Source: CAZQFV01 sp964592645
Lineage (GTDB): Bacteria; Chloroflexota; Chloroflexia; DTKN01
Length of the DNA stretch: 55,090 bases
Direction: 5' to 3'
Assembly (NCBI GenBank): GCA_964592645.1
Contig: CAZQFV010000026.1
Coordinates: 1-55,090, forward strand
The notes under the pieces are model-generated. The model saw only the letters and a list, made by a program, of their open reading frames with translations, was not told where the DNA came from and ran no database searches. The stretch's first letter is position 1, and every line of letters starts with the position of its first letter. The translations under genes and the position numbers were made by a program. Below are positions 8,560 through 16,939 of this stretch, piece by piece.

Positions 8560-8626
8560 CTCCTCTCTCCTCCCCCCTGCCCCCTTCCCTCCCGCTTTGG
8601 GGAGGGGGAACGGGGGGGAGAGGGGT
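8560..8626. repeat. GC-rich inverted tract (7-nt-phased)
   Basis: A C-rich arm (TCCTCC/CCCTTCCC type) and a G-rich arm (GGAGGGGG/AACGGGG type) flank a CGCTTTGG-like loop, forming a strong hairpin. It occupies the 76-nt gap between two minus-strand genes and contains the ribosome-binding site of the HAS-barrel gene. Confidence 0.5.
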
Positions 8627-9784
8627 TCAAGCTGCCTCGATCCTCGTGATCCACTCCTGGGGCCGGCCGATCTCGCGCAGCGTAGGCAGGTTCTCGGCCC
8701 GCTCCCAGACACGCTGCAGAAAGGCCAGGCCGCGCTGCCGGACGACCTGCTCGGCGAAGCGCTCGCCCAGGCGGTACTGCTCCATCTTCATCTCCAGCCC
8801 CGTCAGGCGGATAAAGAGGCGTTCGGCGGCCGGCCGCTGGGCCTGCCGGGCGGCGACGCGCTCCTCGATCTGGTCGAAGGTGGGCAGGATGCGCCGCCCC
8901 ACCTGCTTCATCACGTGGTTGCTGTAGCCCTCGACGATGCACATCAGCGCCTGCATCTGGTCAAAGACCTGGCGCTGGTGGGGGGTGAGGGCCCACAGCA
9001 GCCACGATTCGCCGGTGCGGAGCCGCTCCAGCAGTTGGACCAGCCGTTCCGGCGAAAGGGCCTGGCCGATCTGCTCCACCTCGGTCTCCAGGTCGGAAAG
9101 ATAGTCCTGGAGGAGGGAGTTGAAGTGGCCGCGCAGCCAGGGGTGGGATTCGAACTCAAAGGCGTGGGTGGTCTCGTGGAGGGCCACCCACAGGGAAAAG
9201 TCGGGGCCGGCCAGCCCCAGTTGGGCCTGGGTGCCGCGGATGTTGGGTTCGACAAAGTAGAGGGTGCCGTCTTGCAGCGGCTCGCGGCCCAGGAGGGCGA
9301 TGTCGTACTGGCCCAGGACGCGCTGGGCCAGGTATCCCAGGAGCACCCCCATCTGGGCGCTGAGGAAGGACTCCACCGGGCGGCCCAGGAGCACCGTCAG
9401 CGGGTTGCGCGGCGACGCGGCGCGCTGGTAGAGGTCCTCCAGCGGCTGCAGCACGGCCTGGAAGTTGGCGATGTTGGTCTCCAGCCACTGCCGGCGGTCG
9501 AGGATGCGCAGCGTGAGGGAGGGCGAAGGCAGGGCCATCCCGGTGTAGGCGGCGACCTCGCCGACGCTGCGGGCGACCATCTGGGCATAGTACGGCCCCG
9601 CGGCCGGGTCGGCGGCGGCGCCCTGGGTGAAGCGGCCGGCCGTCGCGCGCACGCGCTCCCAGTCGATCAGGCCGGGAGGGCCCTGGAGGGCCATCTGGCG
9701 CACGCGGTGCCAGGTGTAGGCCAGGCCGGCCGCCGCACCAAAGAGCAGCCCCCAGCCCAGGTAACGGGTACGGTTCGTGGGCAA
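8627..9784 (-). CDS. DUF2342-like zinc metalloprotease family protein
   Basis: 385-residue protein related to the DUF2342 / 'coenzyme F420 biosynthesis-associated' putative metalloprotease family. The metal site HETTHAFEFE (HExxH with a downstream Glu) lies near residue 200. The N-terminus has one hydrophobic segment (WGLLFGAAAGLAYTW), so it may be membrane-anchored. The start is TTG at 9784, because AGGAGG sits 6 nt upstream and the sequence becomes family-like directly after it; an upstream ATG-initiated extension would be unconserved. The middle contains RTGESWLLWALTPHQRQVFDQMQALMCIVEGY, typical of the family's helical part. The substrate is unknown. Confidence 0.78.
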   Translation of the reverse strand: MPTNRTRYLGWGLLFGAAAGLAYTWHRVRQMALQGPPGLIDWERVRATAGRFTQGAAADPAAGPYYAQMVARSVGEVAAYTGMALPSPSLTLRILDRRQWLETNIANFQAVLQPLEDLYQRAASPRNPLTVLLGRPVESFLSAQMGVLLGYLAQRVLGQYDIALLGREPLQDGTLYFVEPNIRGTQAQLGLAGPDFSLWVALHETTHAFEFESHPWLRGHFNSLLQDYLSDLETEVEQIGQALSPERLVQLLERLRTGESWLLWALTPHQRQVFDQMQALMCIVEGYSNHVMKQVGRRILPTFDQIEERVAARQAQRPAAERLFIRLTGLEMKMEQYRLGERFAEQVVRQRGLAFLQRVWERAENLPTLREIGRPQEWITRIEAA

Positions 9785-9855
9785 AATACACCTCCTGGCG
9801 GGGGCCCTCGTGGGCACCCGCGCGGGGCCCATCATACCCGCAGAAAGGAGGAATG

Positions 9856-11178
9856 TCAAACGGCGGTTGGGTCGAAGGAAGCCCGCGGCCCCCTCCGCCG
9901 GCTACAAGAGGGACAGGAACTCCTCGCCACCAGCACCCACAGGAAGACCCTCCCGGCCAGCAGGGGCAGGGCCGTCCAGGCCAGCGGCCTGGACAGGGCG
10001 TTGAGGTTGATCCAGAAGGGGGTCAACAGCAGCGCCGCGGCGCTGCCCCACAGCAGCCAGCGCTCCCAGCCGGCCAGCGCCCGCCAGCGCGCCAGCAGGT
10101 AGAGGAACGCCGGAAACAACAGCATTACGGCATGGTTCCCCGAGTGCGGCACGACGGCCATCCCCAGCGTCACCGCCAGCAGGCCGGCATGGTCCCAGGT
10201 GTCGCCTGCCCCCTCGCGGGCCAGCCACAGCGACCGCCCCAGCAGCCACAGGCTGCCCAGGGCCGGCAGGACCAGCGCCAGCGGCGGGCTGGCCCAGAGG
10301 AGCGGCTGCAGCGGCATATAGCCCTCCGGCGGCACCCAGCCGGCCGGCGCCGCCATGCTGTACGGCCCGAAGACGGCCACCGCTGCGCCCCACAGTGACC
10401 CGTCCATCCCCGAGATGAGCAGCCGGTTGACCTGGTCGCCGGCGCCCAGCGAGGCCAGGTAGCCGGGGATAAAGGCCGGCCCGAGCAGCGCCAGGTCGAT
10501 GCCCCACAGCACCAGCGTGAACAGGATCGCCGCGCCGGCCGCCCAGAAGCGCTTGCGCAGCAGCAAGAAGAGGCCCAACAGGGCCCAGGTGGCCTTCAGG
10601 TGGGCGGCCAGGGCCAACCCCAGGCCGGCCAGCACCTGCCCGCCGACGCTCTTGTGGCTCCGGGCGAGCAGCAGCGGCAGGAGAAAGATCAGCAGCAGGA
10701 CGTTCACCTGGCCGATGAGCAGGGTGTAGACAAAGGGCGGCAGGAGCAGGGCCAGGGGCAGGAGGAAGCGCCGGCCGCCCATCCGCCGCAGCAGCGCGGT
10801 GCCGGCGGCGACGACCAGGGCAAAGAGCAGGGCGTTCAGTACGGTCCACCAGGCCACCGCCTGGCCGTAGGGCAGGCGCGCCAGCGGCAGCAGCAGCCAG
10901 ATGAAGAGCGGCGGGTAGCGCAGGCAGGGGCAAAAGAGGGCCGTCCCGGGAAAGCCCATCTCCTCCCCCAGCGTCCGGCAGGCCGGCCCGTCGTAGGTGG
11001 AGGCGGGGTCGCGCTCCATGAGCTGGGCGCTGACATAGTAGCAGCCGAAATCGCCTTGCAGCGTCCCGGCCCGTACCTGGAGCTCCAACTGCCGCCACAG
11101 CCCGACGCCGCTGAAGAGGATCAGCGGCACCAGCGCGGCCCAGGCGGCGATCTCGAGCAGGCGCAGCGGCTTGGCCAT
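9856..11178 (-). CDS. GT87-family membrane glycosyltransferase (DUF2029)
   Basis: 440-residue integral membrane protein with about ten hydrophobic segments. It resembles polyprenyl-phosphate-dependent mannosyltransferases of family GT87: N-terminal helix, GDFGCYYVSAQLM (luminal Asp of GT-C enzymes), then YPPLFIWLLLPLARLPYGQAVAWW. It would add a sugar from a lipid-linked donor to an envelope glycan or lipid on the outer face of the membrane. The ATG at 11178 lies 2 nt after the HD-protein stop, implying one transcript from the promoter at 12073-12102. Acceptor and sugar are not deducible. Confidence 0.82.
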   Translation of the reverse strand: MAKPLRLLEIAAWAALVPLILFSGVGLWRQLELQVRAGTLQGDFGCYYVSAQLMERDPASTYDGPACRTLGEEMGFPGTALFCPCLRYPPLFIWLLLPLARLPYGQAVAWWTVLNALLFALVVAAGTALLRRMGGRRFLLPLALLLPPFVYTLLIGQVNVLLLIFLLPLLLARSHKSVGGQVLAGLGLALAAHLKATWALLGLFLLLRKRFWAAGAAILFTLVLWGIDLALLGPAFIPGYLASLGAGDQVNRLLISGMDGSLWGAAVAVFGPYSMAAPAGWVPPEGYMPLQPLLWASPPLALVLPALGSLWLLGRSLWLAREGAGDTWDHAGLLAVTLGMAVVPHSGNHAVMLLFPAFLYLLARWRALAGWERWLLWGSAAALLLTPFWINLNALSRPLAWTALPLLAGRVFLWVLVARSSCPSCSRRRGPRASFDPTAV

Positions 11179-11180
11179 GT

Positions 11181-12020
11181 CTACACCAGGTTGTGCTCCA
11201 CGGCAAAGACATTGGCGTGGAGGTGAGCGATCCACTGCCGGCCCTCGGTGGTCACCGCCAGGTAGCGCAGGGCGTCCTGGACATAGGGGCTGACGACATC
11301 CCAGTAGAAGCGGGCGTAGGCCGCCCGCAGGTCGCCCGGGGACTTGTAGCCCAGGGCCTCGTTGGCGCCGATCTGCTCGAACTCGAAGAAGAGGGCCGGC
11401 GTCTTGCGCAGGTAGTTGGGATCGCCGAGCTGCCCGACAAGGTCGGCGGCGCGCACCAGCCCTCCCAGGCCGCTCGTGTCCTTGTAAAAGTCGCCGGGCG
11501 GGGCGGGGAAACGGGTCATCTCGATGAGCGAGGCGACCAGTTCGGCGTCGATATCACGGAGCAGCGTCTGGTGCCCGAAGCGGGCGCGGACAAAGGCCTT
11601 GCTGCGGTCGACATGGTAGGGGGTGATGGCGGCGTCGGTGCTGCCGGGCGGCAGGGCGGCGACATAGTCTGCCGTGCCCGTGTCGCAGGCGCAGTCGCCG
11701 TCGCCGGCGCAGATGCCGCGGACATAGCCGATGTCGTGGCAGAGCGCGGCGGCCATGAAGTGGAACCAGTCCCTGGGCATCACGGCCCCCTCGCAGAGGT
11801 GTTTGCCGCGCAGGATAGCCAGGCCGGCCGAGGCCACCATGAGGGTATGCTCGACGTTGTGGTAGAGCATGTCGGAGTTGGCGATGTTCTCCAACGCCAG
11901 CCGGGCCACCCAGGCGGCCATCTCGCCGTACGGCGGATCGGTGGTGCCATAGTCCTGCCGGTAGGATTCGATCAACTCCGTGGTGAAGCGCTCGATGATC
12001 AGGGCATGGATATTGAGCAT
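11181..12020 (-). CDS. HD-domain metal-dependent phosphohydrolase
   Basis: 279-residue soluble protein of the HD superfamily. Metal ligands are visible as YHNVEHT (about residue 53), CHDIGY (the HD pair, about 94) and the distal RAADLVGQ (about 190). A Cys-rich insertion (GICAGDGDCACDTG) follows the HD pair. Proteins of this type are related to cyclic-nucleotide phosphodiesterases and other phosphohydrolases, but the substrate is not predictable here. The ATG at 12020 is preceded by GGAGAAGG. It shares a transcript with the GT87 gene. Confidence 0.82.
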   Translation of the reverse strand: MLNIHALIIERFTTELIESYRQDYGTTDPPYGEMAAWVARLALENIANSDMLYHNVEHTLMVASAGLAILRGKHLCEGAVMPRDWFHFMAAALCHDIGYVRGICAGDGDCACDTGTADYVAALPPGSTDAAITPYHVDRSKAFVRARFGHQTLLRDIDAELVASLIEMTRFPAPPGDFYKDTSGLGGLVRAADLVGQLGDPNYLRKTPALFFEFEQIGANEALGYKSPGDLRAAYARFYWDVVSPYVQDALRYLAVTTEGRQWIAHLHANVFAVEHNLV

Positions 12021-12072
12021 AGCCTTCTCCTGCCGCAGAAGAGGCGCTGGATGTGCGGGTCTCCTGCCGGCT

Positions 12073-12102
12073 ATTATACACCAACTCGGCGGCGGGATTC
12101 AA
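12073..12102 (-). promoter_or_regulatory. Sigma70-type promoter for HD-GT87 operon
   Basis: Read on the minus strand: TTGAAT, an 18-nt spacer and TATAAT. It is divergent from the plus-strand promoter at 12129-12158, leaving a short shared control region. Confidence 0.7.
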
Positions 12103-12128
12103 ATGGGGCCCGCCCGTTCCAGGCGCGG

Positions 12129-12158
12129 TTGACAGCCCCTGCCTGCTTGCGGTATACT
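12129..12158 (+). promoter_or_regulatory. Sigma70-type promoter for zinc-ribbon gene
   Basis: TTGACA at 12129-12134, an 18-nt spacer and TATACT at 12153-12158. The transcript would start near 12165, about 95 nt before the ATG at 12260. Confidence 0.75.
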
Positions 12159-12259
12159 GGGGCCCTGGACCCACAGGTGCGCGCGGATTTCGGCTTCAAG
12201 GCAGTATAGCGGGCTATGCCGGGGTCGGTGGCTCCTGTCTATCGGATAAGGAGGTTGCC

Positions 12260-13102
12260 ATGGCTACACGAATGCCCCGCTACGATGTGCGCAACGACGG
12301 CGCCGGCCCGTACGCGGTCTTTTACTGCGACTTGTGCGAGCGAGAGTACCGCAGCCAGCCGGATGTCGCCGGCACCGTGGCCGAGGAGGTCACCCGGCAG
12401 GCCGCCGGTGGGCTGCTGCGCGGCGTGCCGTTGGTGGGGGCGCTGGCCAGCAGCGCCGCGTACCGGGAGGACCCCCGTTACCGCCACACGCTTACGCCGC
12501 AGCAGTTGGAAAAGGCCTGGGCGCAGGTGAGCGGCGCTTTCCACCAGTGCCCGACATGCGGTCGCGTGGTCTGCCCATCCGACTGGGACGCCCAGAGCGG
12601 ATTCTGCCGGGAGGACAGCCCCCGGCGGGAGCAGATGGCCCAGGCAGAGGCCGAGCAGGCGGCCGGCGCGGTGAAGGGGTTTGTCAGCGCTTTGGGGCTG
12701 GGCGGGGTCTTTCAGAGCATGGGCCAGGCGGTGCAGGCGGCCCAGACTGCCGCCGGCCGGATGGCCCGCTGCCCGCAGGATGGCACGTTGGCCCCGGCGG
12801 GGACCAAGTTCTGCTCCAAGTGCGGCAGCGCCATGGTGCAGCCGGCCGCCGAACCCTGCCCGCGGTGCGGCGCAGACGTGTCCGGCGTAGCCTTCTGCCC
12901 GCAGTGCGGCGCCCCGGTTGAGCGCCGGCCGGCGGGCGGCGTCTGCGCCAAATGCGGCGCCGATGTGGCCGGGGCCAAGTTCTGTCCCCAGTGCGGCACC
13001 AAGGTCGAGGCGCCGGCGCCGCCGCCCGGCGTCTGCGCCAAATGCGGCGCGGCCGTCGCCGGGGCCCGCTTCTGCCCCCAGTGTGGCACCCCCGTGGGAT
13101 GA
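12260..13102 (+). CDS. Multi zinc-ribbon protein
   Basis: 280-residue protein. The N-terminal part has CDLCEREY and CPTCGRVVC pairs around a Gly/Ala-rich segment (GGLLRGVPLVGALASSAAYR) that could contact a membrane, then an amphipathic stretch (GFVSALGLGGVFQSMGQAVQAA). The C-terminal third is a tandem set of double zinc ribbons: CPQDG...CSKCGS, CPRCGA...CPQCGA, CAKCGA...CPQCGT, CAKCGA...CPQCGT. The last two are near-identical, which indicates recent internal duplication. The ATG at 12260 has AAGGAGG 6 nt upstream. It is followed 3 nt later by the phosphatase-like gene. Such zinc-ribbon proteins are usually scaffold or membrane-associated regulators; no specific function is known. Confidence 0.85.
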   Translation: MATRMPRYDVRNDGAGPYAVFYCDLCEREYRSQPDVAGTVAEEVTRQAAGGLLRGVPLVGALASSAAYREDPRYRHTLTPQQLEKAWAQVSGAFHQCPTCGRVVCPSDWDAQSGFCREDSPRREQMAQAEAEQAAGAVKGFVSALGLGGVFQSMGQAVQAAQTAAGRMARCPQDGTLAPAGTKFCSKCGSAMVQPAAEPCPRCGADVSGVAFCPQCGAPVERRPAGGVCAKCGADVAGAKFCPQCGTKVEAPAPPPGVCAKCGAAVAGARFCPQCGTPVG

Positions 13103-13105
13103 ACG

Positions 13106-13720
13106 ATGGATCTCTTGCTCCTTTGCCGGGCCCAGACGGAAGCACTGCTCCAGGGCCTCATCGAGGGCGGGGCCGGGTGGCCGCTGACGGCGGCCGGCCG
13201 GCGCCAGGCCGACCTCCTGGGGGCCCGCCTGGTGCGGGACGAGGCTCCCCAGGCCCTCTATTGCGGACCATCTCTGGAGGCCCAGGAGACGGCCACCCGG
13301 GTGGGCGCCCGGCTGGGGTTGGCCCCGCAGCCCGTCCCGGAGCTGCGCGAGGTGGACGGTGGGGAGTTGGTCGGCCGTCCGCGCGCCTTTTTGTCCGCCC
13401 CTCCCCTGGGTCTGCCGCGCTCCTCCGACATCTTTACCGCTTTCCCCGGCGGCGAGAGCTACGTTGAGATGCATGTGCGCGTGGTCAAGGCGGTGAACGC
13501 CCTGGTGAGCGGCGCGGCCGGGCGCACGATCGCCGTCGTGACGCACCCCGGCCCCATCCAGGCGTTCATCCTGGCCTTTTTGCGCTACGCCATCGAGCAG
13601 CGCGCCGAGCTGCGCATCTGCTGCGAGCCGGCCTCGCTGCACCACCTGCGCCGGCGGGAAGACGGCCGCAAGGAGGTTGTCCGGCTCAACGATACGGGAC
13701 ACCTGCTGAATGAAGCGTGA
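13106..13720 (+). CDS. Histidine-phosphatase-fold protein lacking the catalytic RHG motif
   Basis: 204-residue protein of the phosphoglycerate-mutase-like (histidine phosphatase) fold. The scaffold is clear: WPLTAAGRRQADLLGARL, ALYCGPSLEAQETATRVGARLGL, PELREVDGGELVGR, and the second-His motif AVVTHPGPIQAF near residue 145. At the N-terminus, where active members read LVRHGET, it reads LLCRAQTEAL, so the phospho-accepting His and following Gly are replaced by Ala-Gln. Activity by the normal route is therefore unlikely; a binding or regulatory role is inferred. The frame is intact with ordinary base composition, so it is not a decaying pseudogene. It lies 3 nt after the zinc-ribbon gene in one operon, and its stop codon falls inside a heptamer repeat. 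Confidence 0.8.
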   Translation: MDLLLLCRAQTEALLQGLIEGGAGWPLTAAGRRQADLLGARLVRDEAPQALYCGPSLEAQETATRVGARLGLAPQPVPELREVDGGELVGRPRAFLSAPPLGLPRSSDIFTAFPGGESYVEMHVRVVKAVNALVSGAAGRTIAVVTHPGPIQAFILAFLRYAIEQRAELRICCEPASLHHLRRREDGRKEVVRLNDTGHLLNEA

Positions 13721-13749
13721 AGGGCGAGGCGTGAAGAGAGCAGCATAAA
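13715..13749. repeat. Heptamer tract at gene end
   Basis: Five consecutive 7-mers in phase: GCGTGAA, GGGCGAG, GCGTGAA, GAGAGCA, GCATAAA. The first overlaps the upstream stop codon. Same class as the tracts at 48458 and 54982. Confidence 0.6.
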
Positions 13750-13798
13750 GGTGGCGGCGAGGCGCCAACGGCCAATCCAAAATCGAGAGAGGTGCACG

Positions 13799-13969
13799 AT
13801 GCCCTGGAACAAGGGGGAGCTGCTGCGAGAGATCAAGCGGGCCATGAGCAAGGGCGCCGACCGCGGCGAGCTGCGCGAGCTGGAGCGGCTGGCCCGCCAG
13901 TACGGCGCGACCTGGGAGGAGATCGCCCGGGCCAAGGGGCTGCCTCCCCGGCAACGCAAGCGGAAGTAG
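13799..13969 (+). CDS. Small basic helical protein
   Basis: 56-residue protein beginning MPWNKGELLREIKRAM and ending PPRQRKRK. It is rich in Arg/Lys and predicted helical, with ELRELERLARQYGATWEEIARAKGL reading like a helix-turn-helix-type segment ('tweeIArakG'). I do not recognise a named family. The ATG at 13799 has a GAGAGG site upstream, and the stop is 3 nt before the next gene, so it is co-translated with the LOG-like gene. DNA or RNA binding is inferred from charge only. Confidence 0.65.
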   Translation: MPWNKGELLREIKRAMSKGADRGELRELERLARQYGATWEEIARAKGLPPRQRKRK

Positions 13970-13972
13970 GCC

Positions 13973-14479
13973 ATGGCGCCGCGAATCGCCGTCTGTGGGG
14001 CGAGCGTCGCCGACGCTCCTTCTTATGAGCAAGCCCGCCGGGTCGGCCGGCTGCTGGCCGAGGCGGGGGCCGTGCTCCTCTGCGGCGGGCTGGGCGGGGT
14101 GATGGAGGCCGCCTGCCGCGGGGCCCACGAGTCCGGCGGCTTCACCGTGGGTATCCTCCCTGGAGTGGAGGCCGGCGCGGCCAACCCGTACGTCGACCTG
14201 CCGATCTGCACCGGCATAGGCCAGGCGCGCAACGTGATCCTGGTGCTCTCATCCGATGCGCTGATCGCCATCGGCGGCGAGGCCGGCACCCTTTCCGAGA
14301 TCGCCATGGCGCTCAAGGCCGGCCGGCCCGTGGTCGGGCTGGGCACCTGGAGGCTCACCCGGGGCGACGGGCAGCCGGAGGACCGTATCCGCTACGCCGC
14401 CACGCCGCAGGAGGCGGTGCGATGGGCTCTGCAGGAGAGCGGGCGGGGCAACGGGGTGACCAGGTGGTGGGGGGAGTAA
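13973..14479 (+). CDS. TIGR00725 / LOG-like Rossmann-fold protein
   Basis: 168-residue protein of the SLOG superfamily. Visible motifs are IAVCGASVADAPSYEQARRVGRLLAEAG, LLCGGLGGVMEAACRGAHESGG, ARNVILVLSSDALIAIGGEAGTLSEIAMALKAGRPVVGL. The GGEAGTLSE motif corresponds to the PGGxGTxxE nucleotide-ligand motif of cytokinin-activating LOG enzymes, but the first Pro-Gly is Ile-Gly, as in the TIGR00725 group. It is expected to bind a nucleotide or derivative. It is tightly spaced after the small basic protein. Confidence 0.8.
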   Translation: MAPRIAVCGASVADAPSYEQARRVGRLLAEAGAVLLCGGLGGVMEAACRGAHESGGFTVGILPGVEAGAANPYVDLPICTGIGQARNVILVLSSDALIAIGGEAGTLSEIAMALKAGRPVVGLGTWRLTRGDGQPEDRIRYAATPQEAVRWALQESGRGNGVTRWWGE

Positions 14480-14622
14480 GGGCCCGGGTGGCGAACTCGC
14501 GCGGTGCCGGCATTCACCGGCCTTTCATCTCCAACTGGTATCCTCCTTACCGACGGATGCGCGCGTCTGTCGTATCCTGAAAGCGCACGGTCGAGATGGT
14601 TGATCGAAGGAGGATCGAGGCT

Positions 14623-15840
14623 ATGACTGAACTGTATCCGTACAATCCAACTCCCCGGCCCGTGCCGCCGCGTTCCCCACGGGAGCGCTTCTGGGGCTGG
14701 CGCGTCTTGCTGGCGGCGATCATCGTCAGCCTGATCTTTGGCGGGCTGGCCGGCGCCCTGGTGGGCGGGGGAGCGACCTACCTGGTGATCAAGTCCCAGG
14801 AGCTGCGCCCGGCGGCCCAGGCCACTCGGCCCACGGCCACGGCATCCGGCACGGAACCGGTCCCGATCCAGCAGCCCTTGGGCGCCTACCCGGTCGCCGA
14901 CGTGGCCGAACGGGTGGGGCCGGCCGTGGTCACGGTGATCAACAAGCTGCAATCCCAGCCTGACCCCTGGGGCTTTAGCTACCAGCCGTCTCAGTCCTCG
15001 GGATCGGGCGTCATCGTCGATGCCCGGGGCTATATCGTCACCAACTACCATGTCGTGGAGGGCGCCGCCGAGCTGACGGTCATCTTCCAGGACGGCACGA
15101 GCCAACCTGCCCAGTTGATCGGCGACGACTACCCCTTCAGCGACCTGGCGGTGATCAAGGTCGACGGCGCGGGCTATCCCTATGCCACCCTGGGCGATTC
15201 GGACGCGCTGCGCGTGGGCGAGGCGGTGGTGGCCATCGGCAGCGCCCTGGGCGACTTTCGCAACACCGTCACCACGGGCATCGTCAGCGGGCTGGGCCGC
15301 AGCCTGGCGGTGGACCAGGACACGGTGATGGAGGGGATGATCCAGACCGACGCCGCCATCAACCACGGCAACAGCGGTGGCCCCTTGGTCAACCTGCGCG
15401 GCGAGGTGATCGGCATCAACACGGCCATCATCCGCGGCAGCACCAGCAGCCTGTCCGGGGATGTCGCCGAGGGGCTGGGCTTTTCCATCCCCAGCAACAC
15501 CGTGCGCTACGTGGTGGAACAACTGATCGACCACGGCAAGGTGGCCCGACCGTACCTGGGCCTGCGCACGGTGACCGTCAATCCCAGCCTGGCGGCCTAC
15601 TACAAGCTGCCGGTGGACCATGGTGTCTATGTTACCGAGGTGGTGCGCGGCACCCCGGCCGAGCGGGCCGGCATCCAGCGCGACGACATCATCACGCGCA
15701 TCGGCGACTACGCCCTGGACGACGATCACCCGCTGATCAACGTGCTCTCGCACTTTGAGAGCGGGCAGACGGTGAGCGTCGAGATCTATCGCGGTGACAA
15801 AACGCTGAACCTCGAGGTGACCTTGGGGGAGAGGCCGTAG
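14623..15840 (+). CDS. htrA: HtrA/DegQ-family serine protease, membrane anchored
   Basis: 405-residue trypsin-like protease with a single N-terminal membrane helix (VLLAAIIVSLIFGGLAGALVGG, about residues 27-55), a protease domain and one C-terminal PDZ domain. The catalytic triad is visible: His in TNYHVVEGA, Asp in FSDLAVIKV and Ser in HGNSGGPLVN. The PDZ part (PVDHGVYVTEVVRGTPAERAGIQRDDIITRIGD) has the carboxylate-binding loop. It would degrade or refold damaged exported proteins outside the membrane. ATG 14623 is preferred to the in-frame ATG at 14596 because GAAGGAGG lies 9 nt upstream of the former. Confidence 0.93.
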   Translation: MTELYPYNPTPRPVPPRSPRERFWGWRVLLAAIIVSLIFGGLAGALVGGGATYLVIKSQELRPAAQATRPTATASGTEPVPIQQPLGAYPVADVAERVGPAVVTVINKLQSQPDPWGFSYQPSQSSGSGVIVDARGYIVTNYHVVEGAAELTVIFQDGTSQPAQLIGDDYPFSDLAVIKVDGAGYPYATLGDSDALRVGEAVVAIGSALGDFRNTVTTGIVSGLGRSLAVDQDTVMEGMIQTDAAINHGNSGGPLVNLRGEVIGINTAIIRGSTSSLSGDVAEGLGFSIPSNTVRYVVEQLIDHGKVARPYLGLRTVTVNPSLAAYYKLPVDHGVYVTEVVRGTPAERAGIQRDDIITRIGDYALDDDHPLINVLSHFESGQTVSVEIYRGDKTLNLEVTLGERP

Positions 15841-15868
15841 GAGCAGGAAGCAGGAAGGAAAAGGGGAA
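15841..15868. repeat. Short heptamer tract carrying a ribosome-binding site
   Basis: Four in-phase purine-rich 7-mers (GAGCAGG, AAGCAGG, AAGGAAA, AGGGGAA) fill the gap between htrA and the next ATG. The last units supply the AAGGGGA Shine-Dalgarno-like site. Confidence 0.5.
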
Positions 15869-15871
15869 CGC

Positions 15872-16918
15872 ATGGCTTTGGTCTGCACCGCCACCCTTGA
15901 CCGCACCCTTTGGAATGCGTTTGTCGCCGCGCACCCGGCCGGCCATCTCCTGCAGAGTTGGGCCTGGGGCGAGCTGAAGGCGGCCTTCGGCTGGGAGGCG
16001 CTGCGGCTGGCGTTGATGGAAGGGGACCAAGTGCGCGCGGCGGCGCAGGTTCTCTTCCGGCGGCGCCTGGGCATCTCCCTGGCCTATGTGCCGCGCGGGC
16101 CGGTGGTGGACTGGGAAGACGAAGAGGCCGGGCGGGCGCTCCTGGCGGCGATCCGGGAGGCCGGCCGGGCCCGGCGGGCCATCTTCTTAAAGATCGAACC
16201 CAACCTGCCCGACGGCCCGGCGCTGCGCGAGCAGCTGCGGGCGTACCGTTTTCGCCCGGCGCGCACGGTCCAGCCGCAACACAGCGTGGTCATCGACCTC
16301 GACGCCGACGAGGAGGAGCTGCTGGCGCGGATGAAGCTGAAGACGCGCTACAATGTCCGGCTGGCCGGCAAGCGCGGCGTGACCGTGCGCGAGGCCGGCT
16401 CCCCGGCCGACGTGGCGCTTTTCTACAACCTGCTTCTGGAGACGGCGCAGCGCCATGGGTTTGGCATCCACACCTTGGAGTACTTCCAGATGGCCCACCG
16501 CCTGCTGAACGAGGGCGGCCGCGGGACCATCCTCCTGGCCGAGCGCGAGGGGCAGGTGTTGGCCGGCCACTGGGTGAGCGCCTGGGGGCCGGAGCTGCTC
16601 AACCTCTACGGGGCCTCGCGCGCCGAGGGGCAGAAGCACCGCCCCACCTACCTCCTGCACTGGGAGGGGATGCGCTGGGGACGGGCCCACGGCTGCACGC
16701 GCTACGACCTGTGGGGCGGCATCCCGGCGGGGGTGACGGAGGAGGACGCCGCGGAGGCCCAGGACGAGGCCGGCGAGCCGGGCGGGCTCCTGGGCGTGGC
16801 GGCCTTCAAGCTGGGCTTCTGCGGCCGGCTGGGGCGGCTGACCCACACCGTGGGGGCGTTCGATCTGCCCTACGCGCCGCTGCTGTACCGCGCCTACCGC
16901 GGGCTGCTGGGGGGATGA
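15872..16918 (+). CDS. FemAB/FemX-like peptidyltransferase (GNAT fold)
   Basis: 348-residue protein of the lipid II:glycine glycyltransferase (FemABX) family, which adds amino acids from aminoacyl-tRNA to the peptidoglycan side-chain. Two GNAT-like halves are visible: LLQSWAWGELKAAFGWE with SLAYVPRGPVVDW (first), and MKLKTRYNVRLAGKRGVTVR, GTILLAEREGQVLAGHWV, LYGASRAEGQKHRPTYLLHWEGMRWG (second). The helical coiled arm of staphylococcal Fem proteins is absent, as is common outside Firmicutes. The ATG at 15872 follows a purine-rich heptamer tract. It is convergent with the PIG-L gene. Some relatives act on other amine acceptors. Confidence 0.85.
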   Translation: MALVCTATLDRTLWNAFVAAHPAGHLLQSWAWGELKAAFGWEALRLALMEGDQVRAAAQVLFRRRLGISLAYVPRGPVVDWEDEEAGRALLAAIREAGRARRAIFLKIEPNLPDGPALREQLRAYRFRPARTVQPQHSVVIDLDADEEELLARMKLKTRYNVRLAGKRGVTVREAGSPADVALFYNLLLETAQRHGFGIHTLEYFQMAHRLLNEGGRGTILLAEREGQVLAGHWVSAWGPELLNLYGASRAEGQKHRPTYLLHWEGMRWGRAHGCTRYDLWGGIPAGVTEEDAAEAQDEAGEPGGLLGVAAFKLGFCGRLGRLTHTVGAFDLPYAPLLYRAYRGLLGG

Positions 16919-16939
16919 AGGGACGGGGAGACGGCGGCG

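Noticed and set aside
14506..14521. Terminator after the LOG-like gene
   Set aside because: Only a 5-bp GCCGG/CCGGC stem and no T tract.
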